A stretch of DNA of 64,000 nt from contig NZ_JADJCO010000005.1 in assembly GCF_016703145.1 (NCBI RefSeq), forward strand, positions 682,001 to 746,000. The letters run 5' to 3'. The position numbers and the translations under genes were made by a program. The notes under the pieces were generated by a model. It was given only the letters and a program-made list of their open reading frames with translations, ran no database searches and had not been told where the DNA came from. Position 1 is the first letter of the stretch; the number at the start of each line of letters is the position of its first letter. Of the stretch, positions 61,483 through 64,000 are shown piece after piece. This stretch comes from Ottowia sp. (lineage in GTDB: Bacteria; Pseudomonadota; Gammaproteobacteria; Burkholderiales; Burkholderiaceae_C).

Positions 61483-62355
61483 ATGCCCTCCATCGCCCTG
61501 CCCCGCGCCCCGCTGCGCCCCGTGCCGACCACGTCCACGGGCGACCCCCTGTCGTACCGGCCCTCGCCCGGGCGGCCGGTGCGCGGCAAGCGCTCGCACG
61601 AGATGGGGCCGGACACGCATTTCGAGCCGCACGCCCACGCCTGGGCGCAGATCGCCTACTGCGCCAGCGGGGTGATCCAGGTCAGCGTGCAGCAGCGGCC
61701 GCGCGGCGGCGGCGAGCCGGCGCACACCGACGGCGCCGGCCCCGAGGTGAGCTACATCGTGCCGCCCTCGCGCGCGGTGTGGATCGCCGCCGGCTCGCCG
61801 CACGCCGTGACGGTGCAGCAGACGGCCGAGCTGCACACGCTCTACGTCGAACCCAGCGCCATGCCCGCCGGCTGGGACGGCGGCAGCCGCGTCATCGCCG
61901 TCTCACCGCTGCTGCGCGAGCTGTTCCTGGCGCTGGAGGACGCCCCGCCCGGCGAGCGCGAACGCTTGCTGGGCGGGCTGGCCATCGACGAGATCGTGCG
62001 CGCGCCCACCCAGAGCCTGGGCGTGCCGCTGCCGCACCCGCAGCAGGGCGACAAGCGCCTGCGCGCGCTGTGCCAGGCGGTGCTGCGCGAGCCGGCGCGC
62101 GTCGCCACGCTGGCCGAGCGCGCCGCCGACGCCGGCGCCAGCGAGCGCACCGCCGCGCGCCTGTTCCAGGGCGAGCTGGGCACCACCTACCAGCAGTGGC
62201 GCCAGCAGGTGGTGCTGGCGCACGCCCTGCCCCTGCTGGCCAGCGGCCAGCCCATCGGCCAGGTGGCCACCGCCTGCGGCTACGCCAGCGAGAGCGCCTT
62301 CAGCGCCATGTTCCGCGCCGCGCTGGGGCAGCCGCCGAGCAGCTTCAGGGCTTGA
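61483..62355 (+). CDS. AraC-family transcriptional regulator
   Basis: The protein has 290 residues from ATG61483. The N-terminal cupin part shows HFEPHAHAWAQIAYCASGVI and AVWIAAGSPHAVTVQQTAEL, and the C-terminal double helix-turn-helix has ATLAERAADAGASERTAARL and IGQVATACGYASESAFSAMF, ending LGQPPSSFRA. It probably controls the divergent MFS transporter; effector unknown. Confidence 0.9.
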   Translation: MPSIALPRAPLRPVPTTSTGDPLSYRPSPGRPVRGKRSHEMGPDTHFEPHAHAWAQIAYCASGVIQVSVQQRPRGGGEPAHTDGAGPEVSYIVPPSRAVWIAAGSPHAVTVQQTAELHTLYVEPSAMPAGWDGGSRVIAVSPLLRELFLALEDAPPGERERLLGGLAIDEIVRAPTQSLGVPLPHPQQGDKRLRALCQAVLREPARVATLAERAADAGASERTAARLFQGELGTTYQQWRQQVVLAHALPLLASGQPIGQVATACGYASESAFSAMFRAALGQPPSSFRA

Positions 62356-62357
62356 GA

Positions 62358-62415
62358 TTTCAATGAATTCAGGCCGCAGCCCGCATGCAGCAAGCGCGGA
62401 CAGCTACTGATAAAA
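62358..62415. repeat. Interspersed repeat copy between araC and the aldehyde dehydrogenase gene
   Basis: In inverse orientation: TTTCAATGAATTCAGGCC ... CAGCTACTGATAAAA. Its reverse complement aligns with the rlmD copy (ATCAGTAGCTG ... GCCTGAATTCATTGAAA). It fills nearly all of the gap between the two convergent genes. Confidence 0.6.
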
Positions 62416-62428
62416 GAGCATTCCGAGG

Positions 62429-63886
62429 CTACAGCAGCCGCCGGATCAGCCCCATCACCCGCTCGAAGCGCGCGCCGTAGGGCGGGTACAGCAGGTGCCC
62501 CATGCCCCAGCGCGACTGCACGAACACGCTCTTCTGGTGCGTGAAGCGCAAAAAGCCCGTCTCGCCATGGTAGGCGCCCAGGCCGCTGTCGCCCACGCCG
62601 CCGAACGGCAGGCCGTCGTGGGCGATGTGCATCAATGTGTCGTTCACCGTCACGCCGCCGCTCACGGTGCCCTGCAGCACGCGCTGCCGGGCGGCGGCGT
62701 CGTCGCCGAACCAGTACAGCGCCAGCGGGCGCGGCCGGGCGTTGATGTGGGCGATGGCGTCCTCCAGCCGGTCGTAGGCCAGCACGGGCAGGACGGGGCC
62801 GAAGATTTCGTCCTGCATCAGGCGCGCGGCCGGCGGCGCATCCCACACCAGCAGCGGCGCCATCTGGCGCGCGGCCGGGCCAGATGCGGGCGCCACCCAA
62901 TCCGATGGGCTGGCGTCCTCCACGCGCGCGCCCAGCGCCCGCGCCTCGGCCACCAGCACCCGCAGGCGCTCGTGCTGCCGCGCGTTGACGATGGCCGCGT
63001 AGTCCGGGTTGCCCGCCAGGTGCGGAAACAGCCGTGCCACCGCGCGCCGGTAGGCGTCGGCGAAAGCCGCCTCGCGTCCGCGCGGCAGCAGCAGGTAGTC
63101 GGGTGCGATGCAGGTCTGGCCACCGTTGAGCAGCTTGCCGTGCGCGATCTTCAGCGCCGCGCCAGCCAGGTCGGCGCACGAGGCATCGACGATGCAGGGC
63201 GACTTGCCGCCCAGCTCCAGCGTGACGGGCGTGAGGTGGCGCGCCGCCGCCGCGGCCACCTGCCGGCCCACCGCCGTGGAGCCGGTGAAGAACAGGTGGT
63301 CGAACGGCAGGTCGGCAAAGGCCACCGCCACGTCCACGCCGCCGGTGACCACCGCGAATTCATCGGGCGCGAAATGCCGAGCCACCAATTCGGCCAGCAG
63401 CGCCGACGTGCGCGGCGTGTGCTCGCTGGGCTTGAGCAGCACCCGGTTGCCCGCCGCCAGCGCGGTGGCGGCCGGCCCCAGCGTGAGCTGCAGCGGGTAG
63501 TTCCAGGGCCCGATGACGCCCACCACGCCCAGCGGCTGGCGCGCGATGAAGGCGTGCGCGGGCTGCAGGTGCAGCGGGGTGCGCACGCGCCGCGGGCGGC
63601 TCCAGCGCGGCAGGTGGCGCCGCAGGTCGGCCAGCAGGCCGGCCAGCACCAGGCCGTCGGCCACCTGCGTCAGCCGCTCGCCGCGCAGGCCGAAGTCGGC
63701 GTTGACGGCTTCGGCCAGCCGCGCTTGGTGGTCTTGCCAGAGCCGGGCCACGCGCCGCAGGCGGTCCTGGCGCAGGGCCAGCGGCACGTCCACCTCGCGC
63801 CGCGACAACTGGTGCTGCGCGGCGAACAGCTGCGTCAGCGCCGGTGCCGCCGCCACGGGCAGGTTTTGATGAAGATTGGCGTTCAT
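62429..63886 (-). CDS. Coniferyl-aldehyde-dehydrogenase-like aldehyde dehydrogenase
   Basis: The protein has 485 residues from ATG63886. VIGPWNYPLQLTLGPAATAL, LFFTGSTAVGRQVA, the Glu in TLELGGKSPCIVDA and catalytic Cys in NGGQTCIAPDY are all present; the C-terminus (GVTVNDTLMHIAHDGLPFGG) matches the CALDH branch of NAD(P)-dependent aldehyde dehydrogenases. It oxidises aromatic or long-chain aldehydes. Its start overlaps the stop of the upstream gene by 4 nt. Confidence 0.9.
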   Translation of the reverse strand: MNANLHQNLPVAAAPALTQLFAAQHQLSRREVDVPLALRQDRLRRVARLWQDHQARLAEAVNADFGLRGERLTQVADGLVLAGLLADLRRHLPRWSRPRRVRTPLHLQPAHAFIARQPLGVVGVIGPWNYPLQLTLGPAATALAAGNRVLLKPSEHTPRTSALLAELVARHFAPDEFAVVTGGVDVAVAFADLPFDHLFFTGSTAVGRQVAAAAARHLTPVTLELGGKSPCIVDASCADLAGAALKIAHGKLLNGGQTCIAPDYLLLPRGREAAFADAYRRAVARLFPHLAGNPDYAAIVNARQHERLRVLVAEARALGARVEDASPSDWVAPASGPAARQMAPLLVWDAPPAARLMQDEIFGPVLPVLAYDRLEDAIAHINARPRPLALYWFGDDAAARQRVLQGTVSGGVTVNDTLMHIAHDGLPFGGVGDSGLGAYHGETGFLRFTHQKSVFVQSRWGMGHLLYPPYGARFERVMGLIRRLL

Positions 63887-64000
63887 GCCGGCGTCCCTGT
63901 TGGTGTTGCAGCTGTTAACTTGATAGTTCCTGGCCGATGCGTCAAGCTGCCCAGGTGCGGCGCCAGCAGCTGCGCCAGCCAGTCGCCGAAAGCCTGCACG
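63883..64000 (-). CDS. C-terminal end of a probable LysR-type regulator (gene continues beyond window)
   Basis: The frame runs off the right edge; the visible 38 residues read VQAFGDWLAQLLAPHLG and a Thr/Pro-rich tail. The pattern AFxxWL followed by a short helix is the usual LysR C-terminus. The stop overlaps the aldehyde dehydrogenase start (ATGA), so it is the upstream gene of that operon. Too little is visible for a firm call. Confidence 0.45.
   Translation of the reverse strand, partial: VQAFGDWLAQLLAPHLGSLTHRPGTIKLTAATPTGTPA

Noticed and set aside
60075..62366. 763-residue plus-strand ORF across the MFS and AraC genes
   Set aside because: His/Arg/Ala-rich antisense and out-of-frame reading over two genes with clear family motifs.

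Overview
The window is high-GC DNA from a betaproteobacterium of the order Burkholderiales, most likely Comamonadaceae. The evidence is the gene order nlpD-pcm-surE, parE-parC and dapA-bamC, and a short interspersed repeat that I associate with that family. Genus cannot be settled from the sequence alone.

Region 1 (1-40,743) is the right-hand part of an integrative and probably mobilisable or conjugative element. Its right end is unusually clear: a tyrosine integrase (39,234-40,544) faces a 48-nt 3' fragment of tRNA-Asn (40,696-40,743), followed by what looks like the original tRNA terminator. An intact tRNA-Asn should therefore lie at the other end of the element, left of this window. The backbone genes (relaxase, relaxosome protein, a DNA-binding protein, parB/korB-like, parA, small ORF, DUF932, ssb) occupy 2.9-9.1 kb. 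Two sets of palindromes decorate them: three copies of TTGTCAATC-S-GATTGACAA beside parAB, and three 24-bp interrupted palindromes.

The element carries a large defence cargo. McrBC is at the left edge (1-2,793). From 31,216 down to 13,880 there is a single co-oriented run of tightly packed genes: a WYL/BrxR-type regulator (frameshifted here), a Druantia type III-like pair (druH, druE), and a complete Wadjet set (jetA, jetB, jetC, jetD). Around it lie a RadC-like JAMM protein, a CIA30-domain protein, a MazG-PIN-lysine-rich fusion, an orphan PD-(D/E)XK protein and a uracil-DNA-glycosylase-like protein. From 32.3 to 39 kb is an apparently AT-richer block that I could not match to a named system: three diverged paralogous lipoprotein metallopeptidases with HExxH motifs (one inverted and broken) plus an unrelated lipoprotein. 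A second tRNA fragment, from tRNA-Val(GAC), lies between this block and the integrase, which hints at a composite element.

Region 2 (40,744-64,000) is chromosomal: rlmD, nlpD, pcm, surE, a quinone oxidoreductase, parE - lytic transglycosylase - parC - small membrane protein, a decayed tricarballylate/citrate locus (tcuR, tcuA, tcuB, tctC remnant), a methyltransferase, dapA, bamC, an MBL-fold hydrolase, a SWIB protein, an MFS transporter, an AraC regulator, a coniferyl-type aldehyde dehydrogenase and the end of a regulator. A 234-bp miniature inverted-repeat element has inserted with an AT duplication exactly between parC and the next gene. Four copies of an interspersed repeat are visible, two of them inside the conserved genes rlmD and parC.

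At least eight genes carry apparent 1-2 nt indels, several in GC-rich short repeats and including essential parC. Some of these are probably assembly errors. The tcuR and tctC damage (large deletions) is real decay. All family assignments rest on motifs and recalled family knowledge; no database search was possible.
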